Assembly (NCBI GenBank): GCA_032164295.1
Contig: JAJHTX010000004.1
Coordinates: 1,798,001 to 1,862,000, forward strand
Reading direction: 5' to 3'
From: Inonotus obliquus
Lineage: Eukaryota; Basidiomycota; Agaricomycetes; Hymenochaetales; Hymenochaetaceae
Length of the DNA: 64,000 nucleotides
Below are positions 47,289 to 58,686 of this stretch, one piece after another; position 1 is the stretch's first letter; each line of letters starts with the position of its first letter. Position numbers and translations under genes: made by a program. The notes beneath the pieces are model-generated. The model was not told where the DNA came from. It ran no database searches and was given only the letters and a program-made list of their open reading frames with translations.

Positions 47289-47537
47289 AAGGGTTTCGAT
47301 GTCACAAACTGTAAAAGAACCAGTGATAGCAAAGGATAAAGAAGAAAAAAAACGCGGCTAATACACAAAAATGGTGAGGATGGTACGGTAGGTTGAGGAT
47401 CGATGGTGGGGACGATTGCGCGAGATAGCGAATGGTATACGATGCTGATGAGTGATGCACAAGTTCGTTGGCAACTCAAAGGACCTGGCAAAGAAGAAGA
47501 GTAATCAAATGACGATGAAAGTGTTTTCTCTACTTCT

Positions 47538-48484
47538 TCACGCCTCGTCGGGATCACTGAAACTCCCGATGTCGCTCATCTCCGCGTCCTCATCGTGTTC
47601 ATCCTCGGCAGCACCGGACTTGCCATCCGCGGCATCAGCCGCTTCTTTCGTCGCATAACGTTGTACGTAGTCTGGCAATTCATCAAGCCACAAACCATCA
47701 GCTTTTCTGCACAACGCGAAAAGAACCCTCCATTTACCTTTGACCTTGGCTTCATAGTCTTTCGGGTGGCGCATGAGTAAAGCAGCCGCATCTCCGTTTA
47801 ATGGGTCATTGGGATTTGGGTATCGCAAAAGCTGCGGGAGGAAGACCTCGAAGATATTAATCATATCTAAGCAACGCATTAAGAAGTCATTCATTCCGGG
47901 TACAATATGATACAGCGAGCGGAACGCACCGAACATTGGTGACCATGTTTGATTGATCACATCTAGACAGACTGAACCGCTACTGGCATAGAAAGTCAGG
48001 TGGTGCAAATGGAGGACCAAGCGATAGGCGTATGAACATTGAACATACAGTTCATCGATATTCGGATGGAAAATCTTGTTCATAAATCCGATGGATGGAG
48101 ACTTGTATGGATATTGATCAGGAAGTTCTACATGAATCTTCCAAACACCTCCGGCAAATGGCGCTATGAGATTCATTAGATTAGTATGATTTATCACACA
48201 CGGAGCAGCATAGTAAACTAATCTGCACGCACTTTCCTCCGGACCATGAAAGCGGACATAGAGCTCCTGGATGTTATCGTTCACAAGGGTCACCTCATAA
48301 TCCGACATAAGCCTAATACCGAAATGGATCATAATCAGAGACGAGCTCGCCACAAAACGTTGAAGAGCAATACCCACAGCTTCATAACGTCCGTCTCGAT
48401 GCGACGCTTGCTGGGATTGCTGTATAGGCGATAGGAACGTATCAATCAAAGTGATATTGGTGTAGGTGAAAGAGATACTTATCA
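47538..48484 (-). CDS. UBC8: Ubiquitin-conjugating enzyme E2, UBC8/UBE2H family
   Basis: An E2 that, in yeast, serves the GID/CTLH ligase in glucose-induced breakdown of gluconeogenic enzymes. Conserved blocks: [11 protein letters not shown] (near 48400-48360), [74 protein letters not shown] with the active-site cysteine, [20 protein letters not shown] and [16 protein letters not shown]. The acidic tail ([18 protein letters not shown]) is typical of UBE2H. The stop is at 47538. The start is unresolved: the nearest upstream ATG (48484) is followed by a GTATCT donor and a CAG acceptor, but that join puts KRRIETD out of frame. So the first exon needs transcript evidence. Six or so introns. Confidence 0.92.
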
Positions 48485-48877
48485 TGGTTCCGTGAGCCAA
48501 GGGCGATGTGAGATGGCAAGAGCGGTGGGGGAATGAGCGAGGAGAACGCAAAGGGCGAGAGTAGATTGGAAAGGAGGCGTTAGCAATGGTGGTCAGGTTA
48601 AGTACCCGTCAAGTGTGCGCGCTGATCACTTCGGAACTTACCGCTTTCGTATCTTCGAAACATCTCATCACCTCCTCAAATATGAAACTCCGTTCAAGAT
48701 ACATGTTCATGATCTATAGCAAACATGGTTCTACAACACAAAACGCCTGAAGAAATAACACAACGGTATTACAATCGTCCTTTAATCCCCATCTTATTGT
48801 CCGTTCTAAATCCCTACGCTACTCCGCTCGCGGTACTCGGCGTACGGCATCGGTCATCCGAAACCGTCGTAGCACGA

Positions 48878-49534
48878 CTAATAATACCATTCTTCCACTA
48901 CGCATCGGACGGCATCGTCGGGGCATGTCCAAGGTCTGTTGCGGAGACCTCCAGGTTCAGGTTTATCTGATTGAACGCCGACCCGTTGTGGTGGTCTCCG
49001 AACTCTGTCGCGGTTTCTGTTTTGCTCAAGACCTCCGTACCCGTGTCCGAAAGGGCTCAAGCTTGTTCGGGAAGGTGGTTCGTTATCCACATGGTGTGGC
49101 GCATCTAGAGGTGGGTCGTGGAGGTCATGGAGGTCATGGAAATCTTGGTGATCATGGTTGTTGTTGCTTTGACCATAGGCTCGATGTGCGACGAACAAGG
49201 CTGTTACTGCGTTTAGTACGTGGGCCCGGAAGTACGAACCGGACTTACCCATTGTAAAGAGCGCAAAACCACCTAGAAGCAGCATTTCTTCCTGCGTTGT
49301 CGTGAGCACTCGACCTTGGCGTCGGTGATGGGTGACGATTCTGACCAGGAGACCGTCAACTATTTTCCGCCAAGTTCACGACTTAAACGTACAGGAGCAT
49401 AAGCGTGGAAATAGCTATGATGGCGATTGAGGTCTGTGTCACTGTGAAAGTATCTGTGAGATATTAACATCAGTATAAGTCCTCTGTTTTCTCGAATACT
49501 GTATTTGGGTTTACTTACATAGAGAATCGGGCAT
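48878..49534 (-). CDS. Small membrane protein with two hydrophobic helices
   Basis: Not recognised, but the gene model is neat. Exon 1 is only 16 nt (49534-49519, MPDSL plus one base). It joins to TFTVTQTSIAIIAISTLMLL, a transmembrane helix, then over a 52-nt intron to THHRRQGRVLTTTQEE and a second hydrophobic segment MLLLGGFALFTMG. All phases agree. The last part is polar and carries a small repeat (FHDLHDLHD) followed by HHVDNEPP and a basic, Pro-rich tail ending CVVEEWYY. A further intron (GTAAGT after the second helix to AAG) may remove a segment; reading through it also keeps frame. The helix pair with a short basic loop suggests a hairpin in an organelle membrane. A start by conventional gene callers may be missed because of the tiny first exon. 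Confidence 0.5.
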
Positions 49535-50528
49535 TCTTTTGATTATATGGCGTGCTGATAATATCAACACGGAGGCTACATCGTGAAACGTGGATGCCGC
49601 AAGGACAACGGGACCATAGTATGCAGAGAATTTAGACATTCAGAGCATATTATATTTTGCAAAAACCATGTCGAATCACCAATGAATATCGTGCGCAAGA
49701 CATGCCCACGAAACAGAGCCATCTTGGATGTTGAGTATCTCTCCAAAAAGGTGGTTGAAAGAAGAAGACAAAAGAAGCAACTGAAGAATTCGAAATGAGC
49801 CAAGGGACCAGCGGTGCAATGAGGAATGAGGTTATGAAGACGCTTCCGGGGTCTTGGTTTGATTGAGGAAGCTATTGAGATCACTTGTTATATCGAACAA
49901 AAGGAAGGAAATTGAATGGTGGATGGGAGGCTCGAGATTGGTTCGAGTTTAAGATTGTCTTGTGTTTTGACAACGCTGAGGCCACGAGGCCAAGGACATC
50001 AGACGATGCCGCATTGTGTGAGTAAAGAAATGTGTATCCCGCAGCGCGCACAAAAGGACATCGCATTGGGCGTTACATCACTGCCATCAGATCAATAGAG
50101 GGTTTGAACGTGGTAAAGACGTGTTTCTCATTCTCAACAAACAAGTTGTATGTTTCAAATCAGGCAGTCCCAGCCGCCTATTTCTGATGTATTTCGATTT
50201 CTGTTCTTGTCTCTGCTTCTAAACAGGTAAACATACCCTAAAAGTGTGTTAGCTATGCGTGTTAAATATCGTTACAAAATAACAACAAAAATATAGAAAC
50301 ATGTTTTGTCAAAAGAGGCGAACACGTAAATAGTCTAGCATGCATTTCATTTCATCGTTTTCGTTCTGTTCTGTGTCCCATCTAAAATCATATCGTCAAC
50401 TTCATCAAGACGATCCACCACCGTACCCAATCCACCCAATCCCGAAATCCGATCAGTGCTTTCTCAATCTCAAAACGTCATCCCGCTAGCCCAACTTTCT
50501 CAGCAGCTATTTCGAGGTTTTACTTCCT
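49535..50528. other. About 1 kb spacer without a supported gene
   Basis: Open frames on both strands at 49576-49884 and 49881-50098 overlap each other and show no family features. The part from 50100 to 50400 is AT-rich and fits untranslated or terminator sequence of the MARVEL-like gene that ends at 50529. Confidence 0.5.
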
Positions 50529-51626
50529 CTACACTCCTCCCAAATGTCCTGGTACCTGCTGAACCGTTGGCATTCCTCCAGGGTTCGGCTGAATGACGAC
50601 GGAATGTCCTGGAGCTTGTTGAATGACGTAGGGCATTTGACCATTCCCGTACATCATGGGTTGTCCATAGCCGTACCCATAACCCCCATAACCCCCACCT
50701 CCTGCCGCACCAAGCCCAGGAAGGATTGCTGTGTCCTCGTACCATGCTCGAGGGTTCATTGCTGCAAGTGTACTGCCCAATTTGAGAGTTACGAGCAAGG
50801 CAATGAGGACTGAAGAGATTTGGATGAGCGGACATTATAAGCGTGAGGTGAGGTATAACCTGAAGTGGAGAAAGCTGTACGTACGAATGCCGAAGTTGAA
50901 CCAGGAGAACGCCATGACGGATTTCATCTGATAACAATACTGCTGCGCAGACACTACATAATTATTAGATCACATTCTAGCAATGGCAATTTGGTTACTC
51001 ACTCGTTCCACCTTTCGTCTCCTGCCTCCCACTAACAGAGAAACACTCGACATGACCAATAACGTCACTGAGATATATGTGATGAGTAGCGAGCTATCGG
51101 AGGACTGGAATTACACTCACGATGACCAGGCTGCCAGAGCTGCAATGCAATAGAGGCAATGTTTAGTACGACGAAGAACCGAAGGCTCAAATGAAAACGC
51201 ACCCAACCAAAGTACGGCCAACACGAAGAATATGATCGTATCATATAGAAGGGTAGAACGCAGAGCACTTCAAGCGCAGCAAGAGTCAGCCAGATACCCA
51301 TAAACCAACCACTTGCAACATCGAATACGCACAGGAAGATGCAAACGAGAATCGTCAAGGAAGGCACGATCACACTGAATATCGTATAATCGCCTATGCA
51401 ACGCAGTCAATCAACAATCAAGGCATCTAGGTCAATCTAAGCGAAAGATACGCACGATGGATATTTGGGAGGAAGAGTGCAGCGAAGTTCGCAGCAAGTC
51501 CTAGCACAACAGCAGAGGCGATGAAGACAACGCCTACACGAAGAAAAATTTACGACAATATTCAGCGAGGACCAAAAATGGCGACCTACCGAACTCAATG
51601 TACCGCTGAACCCGTAAACTCGGCAT
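50529..51626 (-). CDS. MARVEL-like four-helix membrane protein, Gly/Tyr-rich tail
   Basis: A tetraspan membrane protein. MPSLRVQRYIEFG at 51626 leads to helix 1 (FIASAVVLGLAANFAALFL), helix 2 (FSVIVPSLTILVCIFLCVF), helix 3 (GIWLTLAALEVLCVLPFYM) and, in later exons, a fourth helix with YQMKSVMAFSWFNFGIRL. The MARVEL-like plan of agaric proteins has just such a late exon, with helix 4 preceded by a polar segment ending AFS-F-N. The cytoplasmic tail is Gly/Tyr-rich (GGGGYGGYGYGYGQPMMYG) and then Pro/Gln-rich with two VVIQPNPGG- and VQQVPGHLGG-like repeats, stop at 50529. Exon borders between 50930 and 51130 are approximate. The next gene upstream is a second protein of the same plan. Confidence 0.72.
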
Positions 51627-52130
51627 GGTTGATAACCGCGAAAGCAGGGGGAAGATCGTTCGTCAGTGATAATTCCAGTACCAATAGTTCGTCAATCGTA
51701 ACTCGTGCGCAGTTAAGTAAGAAAGTCCCCTTGGCGAGTCGTGGTCCGCAAGGAAGAGGTGAGGCACTCAGAGCAGATAAAAATTCTGAGTTGATTTTGC
51801 ACATTTGTTTATAGGGTTTCGCGTGTACAAATTCAGAACGCGTCTCCCTCAACTTGGATCACATGATATAAACACGTGGTGTCACTCATTCTTTCTGATG
51901 ACTAAGCAGCCTATTTCGGCTTGCTCACCAGATTCGTTCACCCCGCCTCGTGTTGCATCGCAATGCACTGTGTCGGCCAAATAAGGTAAGTAGAATACAG
52001 TGTTTATTTCATTTCTTTGTCGTCTATATTGGTACATGTACAGCTTCCAATAACCAGTTATGTTCATGTCAACACCTTTCCCCGTCATAACTTACCATCA
52101 GCCCAAATATGAGGGGTATATCGTGTTAGC

Positions 52131-53352
52131 TCATTTACGCGGAAGTGGGGGTCGCGTTGTCGTGTTTGTTCTCCTGGAACTTGAGGGTTCTACCCTTCTG
52201 CGTTCTGGTTCCCGTGGTCGTTCGCGTTCACGGTCTCGTTCGCGCTCACGATGACGGTCACGCCCTTGATCTCGATTACGATCAACGTTACGGTCTCGAG
52301 TAGCGGCTCGTGTATGCGCGGCGGGTGCCTGCCTGGGCCGTTCCACCCACACCCAGAACGCTGATTTGCGATATTCAGCCACCTTGGGCTTCTCGGCTAC
52401 GGCAGTAGCGTTCGGTCGTCTTGTACTGCCCTTGCGACGACTAGGCATCGCGGTCACCGGTGCCGGCAAAAATCTACTGCGCGAATTGTGCGTATATGGA
52501 CCAGACTTGGGCCCATTTCCGAACCATGGGTATACAGGTACTGGATACAACCAGACCTTCTTGTGTCCCTTTCGGTGCTCTCGGAGTGCCAGAAATAATA
52601 AAAATAGCAAAAATCCCCAAGCTGTAAGACAGAATGGTCATTAGTACTCATGCTTGCGGCGAGGGCCGCCCAAAAGTAGAACTACTCACCTAAAATAAGA
52701 TTAAATATTGAGAAGGCTTCTAAGACCCTGTATTGCGCATGGAATATATCCGTTGTAACTAAAAGGAGACTCTCAATTCCCAGAACTTGAAACTTTGCGG
52801 AAGAAACTTACACCCGGGAAATTCTACGGGATCTTCAAGAGTTGAATCGGAAGAAAAGCATTCCACGTCTGCTTCAGATGACTCGGACGCTGCAAGGAAA
52901 CTCCCCAGAGCTAGCCATAAGACAGCTAACAATCCCAAGCTGGCGAGCTCTATCCGTGTTGAGACCAAACTTCTTTGTCTGAAAGCCGTTGACGCGAGTC
53001 TACAAGGCGGCGCGGAGAAAATTTCAACTGCGTCCGAAATTTCAAACAGGGATGAACGTACAAAGCGAGGGCAACTGTAAGGCTGGCGGCCGACACGAAT
53101 ATTGCAAATGGGACGAAGCGAGCTGCGAAATTTGTTTATGTGTGTCCCTCGTTGTCAACAAGCATGATATACCCACTCAAATCAGAAGAAACCAGAATTT
53201 GTTGGAAATGCCCCGCAATTGCCAGACAGATAACGGTGCACACAAGAATCCCGACTGATAGGTAAAATATCAGACGCGAAGTCGGTAGAAGAGACGAATA
53301 ATATCTACTCACTTAACACCCCTAGCCGAATTATATTAAAAAGTGAAGGCAT
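52131..53352 (-). CDS. MARVEL-like membrane protein with Arg/Glu-rich tail
   Basis: Starts MPSLFNIIRLGVL at 53352 with helix 1 completed after an intron (SVGILVCTVICLAIAG). Helix 2 is IFVSAASLTVALAL, helix 3 LASLGLLAVLWLALGSFLA, followed by SESSEADVECFS, an extracellular loop with cysteines, then HAQYRVLEAFSIFNLIL and helix 4 in GFLLFLLFLALREHRKG. The AQYR-LEAFSxFN block is the recurring signature of agaric MARVEL-type proteins. The tail contains VYPWFGNGP, an Ala/Pro part and a striking run of alternating Arg with Glu or Asp (RDRHRERERDRERERPREPE), stop at 52131. It resembles the neighbour at 50529-51626 in start (MPSL) and helix plan, which suggests tandem duplication. No enzymatic role is expected. 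Confidence 0.7.
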
Positions 53353-54069
53353 GCGCGACTTCTTCGGCGCTAAGCTGGAAGACGTCGATAACCGCCTGAC
53401 ACGAGAGCGACCACTAAAGAGATTCATGGTTGTAGGCATGGTCAAAGAAGGAAGGACCTCTGACTAGCGCTCTAAAGATGATTGAGAAAAGCACAAAGAG
53501 ACGCGAAGTGACGCTGCCCGCAAGTCTTCTTATCCCGTAAACTGATGGTTGGGATGGCAAAGCGAGGAAGATGCGTGGCAGAGAGAGGGCGGGACGGAAA
53601 GCAGGCGGACAAGGGGAGGATGGGTCTGGGGATAAGAAGGGGAATCAGATCCACGAGTCAGACCGGCTGGCAAGGAGGTGTGGCTTTTGTACATTTTGCG
53701 TGTGTATGAACAAAGATCCGATAGAAGCTCTCGGTGTCGAGATCTTAGTTAGCACGGCGACAGAGGCAGGGGACATCCTGAGAGACTTGCACATGCCTCG
53801 AGGCCAGCAATTTGCTTCTTGCGGGATCAGAAGAATTTCCGCATAGCCGCCGAATGCCTCGTGTAGCTTAGTCACCAATTTACTCACCGATCTGGGCTTC
53901 ACTCAGAATTCAGTCTCCTCTCTCTCTGGACCGTTAAAAATGTGAAACAGAGAAATTTTTCAGCCGATAGGGTGAAATGGAGGAGCATAGCATTCATAGA
54001 AACAAACTACTTGTCACGTTGTTCTACTGTACACCTGTTGTAGTTTCCATAATTATCCGCGAACCTACA
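53353..54069. other. Spacer of about 700 bp, no supported gene
   Basis: Frames at 53571-53846 (plus) and 53645-53902 (minus) overlap and have no recognisable features. The plus strand at 53570-53650 is purine-rich. This is probably the 5' region of the MARVEL-like gene and the 3' flank of acetoacetyl-CoA synthetase. Confidence 0.5.
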
Positions 54070-57000
54070 TCAGCCCACTTCAGCGCGCAAGGTATCTCCG
54101 AGAATGGCGAATTCGGCCAAGCATTCCGGGTTCCTTAAAGTAGCAGGATTAACCGTGATCGAGGAACCATTGATCATCTGAACTCAGACGAAGCACCTTG
54201 TCAGATACACGTTGTCGACGCGAGGGGGGAGCCTAATTCTAAAGCCAATAAATAGGATAGACTCACCTTCTTCACGGGAACCTCGACTCGCTTTCCGTTC
54301 AGTGTGTAAGGAATGTCACTTACCTGAAGGATCTATATCGGAGCAATAACTCAGTTAACTTGCTTCCGTGACTCCTAAGTGGGTGATAGAAGTGAAAACA
54401 AGTGAAGAGAATCCAGAATTGTAAAGTACAAAGGGACAGAAGAGAGTTGGGACGAAAGAAGGGAAGTGAACAGCACTGCTCACCCGCTCGGGAACATGGC
54501 GCGCAGTTCTACGCGTACGGATTTCAGCTTTGATCCGCTTCACCAGTTCGGCTGTACATGTATACCCCTCATGCAGCTTAATGAACAAAACCACGCGTTC
54601 GTCCGCGCCGCCGCTGACGGCCTGCCCTACGGCAAGGCAATCAACAATTACATGACCTGGTGGCGTTGTGGGTCCCGGTTTAAAGCACATGTCTATCACA
54701 TCGTAGATTTCAGCTGAACCGAAGCGTACCCCTCCCGGGTTCCTGGAGAAAAGGATTCATCATCGAAAAGGCGGTGACACGAAATCAGTCAGGGTCAACG
54801 AAATGAAGGAGGCGGTCGTGAACACTTACAGGACACCGTCACTCCGACCGAGCATGACAATTCCACCCCCATTTCCGCGTCTTGAAGGCGTGAGTAGAAC
54901 ATGGTCGCCGTGATCTAGGCAAGTACACGACGCGTAAGCCAATCTTTAATCACTGTTCCAGGGGTTGGAGCTGCCACGAGATAATAAAAGTATATGAAGT
55001 CCGAAGAGTCGTAACTCTCTATTATCCGAAGCACAGATTCCCAACGATAGCTTGGGAAATAATTAGAATCAAATGAACACCTACACCACACGTTTTTGAA
55101 TTCGGAAAAGTACGCAGCCTGATGTCTCGTTTCTGCAGCGGCAATTGCCTCCGTATCCGTGTCAGGAAAGCCTGGCAACGGCCAGAAGCCCGCAGGCTGG
55201 CACGGGAAGGGGCGCACGCATACGAGCTCACCAGCCTGTCCCGGACGGCAAACCGAACCGTCTGGAGCGAATGTCTCGATTGCCATACCGAGCTCCCGAC
55301 ATTGAATCTCTCCACGGTACACAGGCAAGGCGGTGTTCATACCCGCAAAGAGGGAACATATATCCGTCCCACCTGATCATGTAGAACCAGTGTGGATGTC
55401 ACAGTGGACAGTCAGCCGGTCATTCGTGGGTACCGTAAAGTAAAGGACACACCCGTTATCGATGCCAGAAGCACGCTAGGACGAATGTGTTCATAAACGT
55501 AATCGTAAGAGGATCCAGGAAGGGGTGAACCAGTCGAATAGATGTGCCTCAATGTAGAGAGCCTATGGTGTGCCCTGGGCTTATACACTTTCTAAGCCAA
55601 AGAGGAACGTTCCGGCCGTGGGTCAAAGTTCTCACATAGAACAAACTTAGCTGTACTCACAGATAACTGGTCGATGTATTTAGCACTCGTGCCAAAAATT
55701 GTGATGCCTAGCTCGTCGACCAAATGCCACAGGAATGCCGGATCGCGGAGCGGACTACCGTCATAAAGCACAAGAGTGCATCCACACGCAAGATCCGACA
55801 CTAGGAAATTCCACATCATCCAGCCGCTGATGACATAGAAGACGGAGGTACGGGCACCGCAAATGGCGAACGTCGGCGACCAAATTAGCAGCGGATAGCC
55901 GTTATCCGGTTTACAATACGTCAGCTTCTATTTCTTGAGATATTCGATAGCGCTTACGTCGTGGTGTAGTAGAAGAAAACGTCCTCTGGACGAAGATCGG
56001 CACATATCTTGAATTCTTTCAGTAATTGCAAGAGCATGCCTCCGGCGCGATGCACGATGGGTCTTACTCAATTGTCAGAATTATGCCACCTTTTACCCTA
56101 GACTTTACGTGCTTGTGCTTACTTTGGCCTTCCTGAACAATCTGAAATGAGAGTAGCCACACACAAGAATCATGTTTCACTTACCAGTTGTCCCAGAACT
56201 GAACAGAATCCAAAGAGGCCAGTTGAATCCCAGCCGAATCCATAATATGTTACCGTGTGTATCTCTCCCGAGCTTCTTTGTTTTACCCTTTCTAACGAAG
56301 TCACTCCAATCTTCCCAGCTATCATTCCAACCACTGAAAGGGTTTGCAAGCGCGTCTATTACAACAACCTTTTGGGGAGTGCATGAAGCCGCCCCCATGC
56401 CTTCCAGCAAGGCTGATAATTTAGGCAGATGCGGATGTACTTTGCCATTGTAACTTTCCGAATGTGAAATTCAGCCCTTTGCTTCTAAGCAGCAAATTTC
56501 GTGATCTTACACAACACCATTTACGCTGAAGACGACCTTTGGTTTGACTTGCTCAAAACTAGTCTGATATCAGTATCCGAACGGACATTCATGTTGCATG
56601 GTACCTACCGCTCCAGGACACCTTCCGGACCAAAGTCGGCTGCCGCACTGACCCAAATACAGCCTGTACCAAATTCATTCAGGGACAAATGTCGTTATCG
56701 TGAAATTTGGGAAGTCCTATGTCCTACCGATAGCAGATACCGCTAGACAGGCCGCGATGTTCTCCTAGGAACACGTCTTGAGTCAAGAATTCGGCCGTTT
56801 GATTGGACGGACATACAATGCAGTTCGAACAGTAAGAGCCAACGCGATCGCCAGGCTGCAATCCGAGGTCCAGCAGAGCAGAGACTAAATCGGCGACAAG
56901 TGTGTACAACTCAGAATAGGTTATCCTCCTGAGGCTTACAGGGTCATACTGCTCTCCGAGGAGAGGCTCGACTTTGCATGCGTGGAAGTAAGCTCAATCA

Positions 57001-57419
57001 TCTCACACGGCGATTCATAACGTACCGACTTGCACAAGTGCAATGCGCTCTCCCTCCGCACCACTTCTCCATCTTAACATATTCTCTGCCCAATTCAACT
57101 TTGTCTCAGGGTCCTTGAACCAATCAGGATTCTCCGGAGGACGACAAGTCTCGTCAACGACATGTTTACCCTTCGAACCTATGATGCCAACGTCGTCCCA
57201 AACTGTGCCCCAAAAGTCCGTTTGACGCGTCACCGAGAACTGCCAGAGGTCTTCGTAAGTTGCGAGGGGCGGGTCAAGCGCATACTTGTCGTTGAGTAAC
57301 CTTAGTAAAGCGAACGTTGGTGTGTCTTCTGGGTTCGTTGGCTCCCAGAGGGGCGTAATTGCTGACTCAGATGTGGGAGGTTGCGCATCAGATATCTGTG
57401 ATAAAGCGGCGTTTGACAT
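54070..57419 (-). CDS. AACS: Acetoacetyl-CoA synthetase
   Basis: An ATP-dependent, AMP-forming cytosolic ligase that activates acetoacetate to acetoacetyl-CoA, feeding sterol and fatty acid synthesis. MSNAALSQISDAQPPTSESA at 57419 is followed by the ACAS_N part: LWEPTNPEDTPTFALLRLLN, LWQFSVTRQTDFWGTVWDD, DWFKDPETKLNWAENMLR. The adenylate-forming core has YTLVADLVSALLDLGLQPGD and the P-loop WILFSSGTTGK, followed by VHRAGGMLLQLLKEFKIC. MMWNFLVSDLACGCTLVLYD and DPAFLWHLVDELGITIFGTS are typical of this enzyme rather than acetyl-CoA synthetase, as are ALPVYRGEIQCRELGMAIE and NPGGVRFGSAEIYDVI. It ends EFAILGDTLRAEVG at 54070. Many introns; the region 55350-55600 is intronic or poorly resolved. All landmark motifs are present. 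Confidence 0.92.
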
Positions 57420-57532
57420 GGTAGGAGTGGCATAAGTGAAGATTATTATTGAGAATGCGGATGCATATTCACTATGCGGGTGGAGAGTTGAGAGCACATG
57501 GCAATTGAGGCAGGTGATGATCCGCTCCGTTC

Positions 57533-58048
57533 TCACTCTGCGACGACGTCCAATCCTATGATCAACGTCGGATTGCGCGACTTGATCACCAGCTGTACCA
57601 GAAACTTTACTGAAGCGGTTGAGCATGTGAGCAATACAGTCATTACGAAACAATTCGCCCAGTCTTCAACCCCGCCTTGTGCCCTGGGTAATACGTCAAA
57701 CATTCGAAGAGAGATGAAGTCACTGGAATTGCGATAAGGTGCACTGCATTCGCCGAGGATGCCCGCAAGCAAGACTTTATCCACGAAACGATAGGTGAGG
57801 TAAGTAAATGGAAGGGACACTACTTCTATGCTAACCCCAAGAATCCATTCATCGTCTTCTCAGTGCATCTTTTGGATGTACGTGGCAAATTGTTAGGTCC
57901 AAAGATGGCATAGGTTGGTCTTTTCCCTTGATTGGTTTACGAAAACGAGCAAGCCGGCAGCGATGACGGTCATGATGGCATCGACAAAGTTTGAATAGGA
58001 GGTGAATGCTCCACGTTCGTCGGAGGCTGAAAGGTATTCGGTACTCGT
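57533..58048 (-). CDS. Possible membrane protein fragment, unresolved gene
   Basis: Two exon-like frames stand out. One begins at 58048 after a TTAG acceptor and reads TSTEYLSASDERGAFTSY, then a hydrophobic segment DAIMTVIAAGLLVF ending at a GTAAAC donor with a CTAAC branch site downstream. The other ends at 57533 and includes FTYLTYRFVDKVLLAGILGE, NCFVMTVLLTCSTASVKFL and the end LIIGLDVVAE. I could not join the two in phase, so a missed exon, a relic, or two chance frames are all possible. No start codon was fixed. It lies just upstream of acetoacetyl-CoA synthetase on the same strand. Confidence 0.3.
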
Positions 58049-58604
58049 CTAACTGAAAGAGCTGTGTGCGAGAACATCGCATCTGTGCGGATGTTTACAG
58101 GCGTTTTCCTATGTGAGACTTGCGGAGATTAGGCACGCATCAGAAGCATGCAATAATCTATTGTCACTTGTAAGACCATCTACGTGGTGTGTCCAGAACA
58201 GCCTCCCGTTCATAATACAAGGAACGAGGATTTGACTCCTAAGCTCTTGTGCATCCACAAGAGAGAATCTGACGGTTAGCGAGAGCACAGTCGGTTCCCG
58301 ATGCAGCGTCGGAGCCGGCCGTGAGGCAAGCCAAGTCAAGCCGACTGAGGCGGGGGAAGGGACCGGAAAAAACGTAATAGCCGGCCGGATGAGAGTGAGT
58401 CATCAATATTGAAGGAAAGGAACGTGCGATTCAGCCACAGGGTTAAAATAAAATAGAAGCGCGTTCTGTTCAGTCTTGGCTTTCCTCCCCTTCTTTCTTT
58501 TCTTCCGCGTCACTCTTATTCCAACCACCCACAGACTCACCTCGGTCTCTCCCCACTGCCCCCTTATAACCGCTCACTAAGCTTTCGCACTACCACTCGC
58601 GTCC

Positions 58605-58612
58605 CTATAAAG
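58605..58612 (+). promoter_or_regulatory. TATA box and CT-rich promoter of the 58687 gene
   Basis: CTATAAAG lies 75-82 bp upstream of the ATG. It is preceded and followed by pyrimidine-rich DNA on the plus strand (58470-58680), the usual form of strong promoters in filamentous fungi. Confidence 0.55.
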
Positions 58613-58686
58613 TCGCCTTCTCTCTCCCTTCAACCACCCACCTCCTTTCTTTGCTGCCAATCCTCAACACTCCCGAGCATCCTGCC

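Noticed and set aside
49583..50098. Short open frames on both strands upstream of the small membrane protein
   Set aside because: They overlap in opposite directions, lack splice context, and show no recognisable domain.
52200..52290. CG-rich repeated GTTCGCG-type DNA as an independent repeat element
   Set aside because: It is simply the codon pattern for the Arg/Glu-rich tail of the MARVEL-like protein.
53571..53902. Possible gene between the MARVEL-like gene and acetoacetyl-CoA synthetase
   Set aside because: Two antisense frames of similar length with no motif and no splice extension; neither is convincing.
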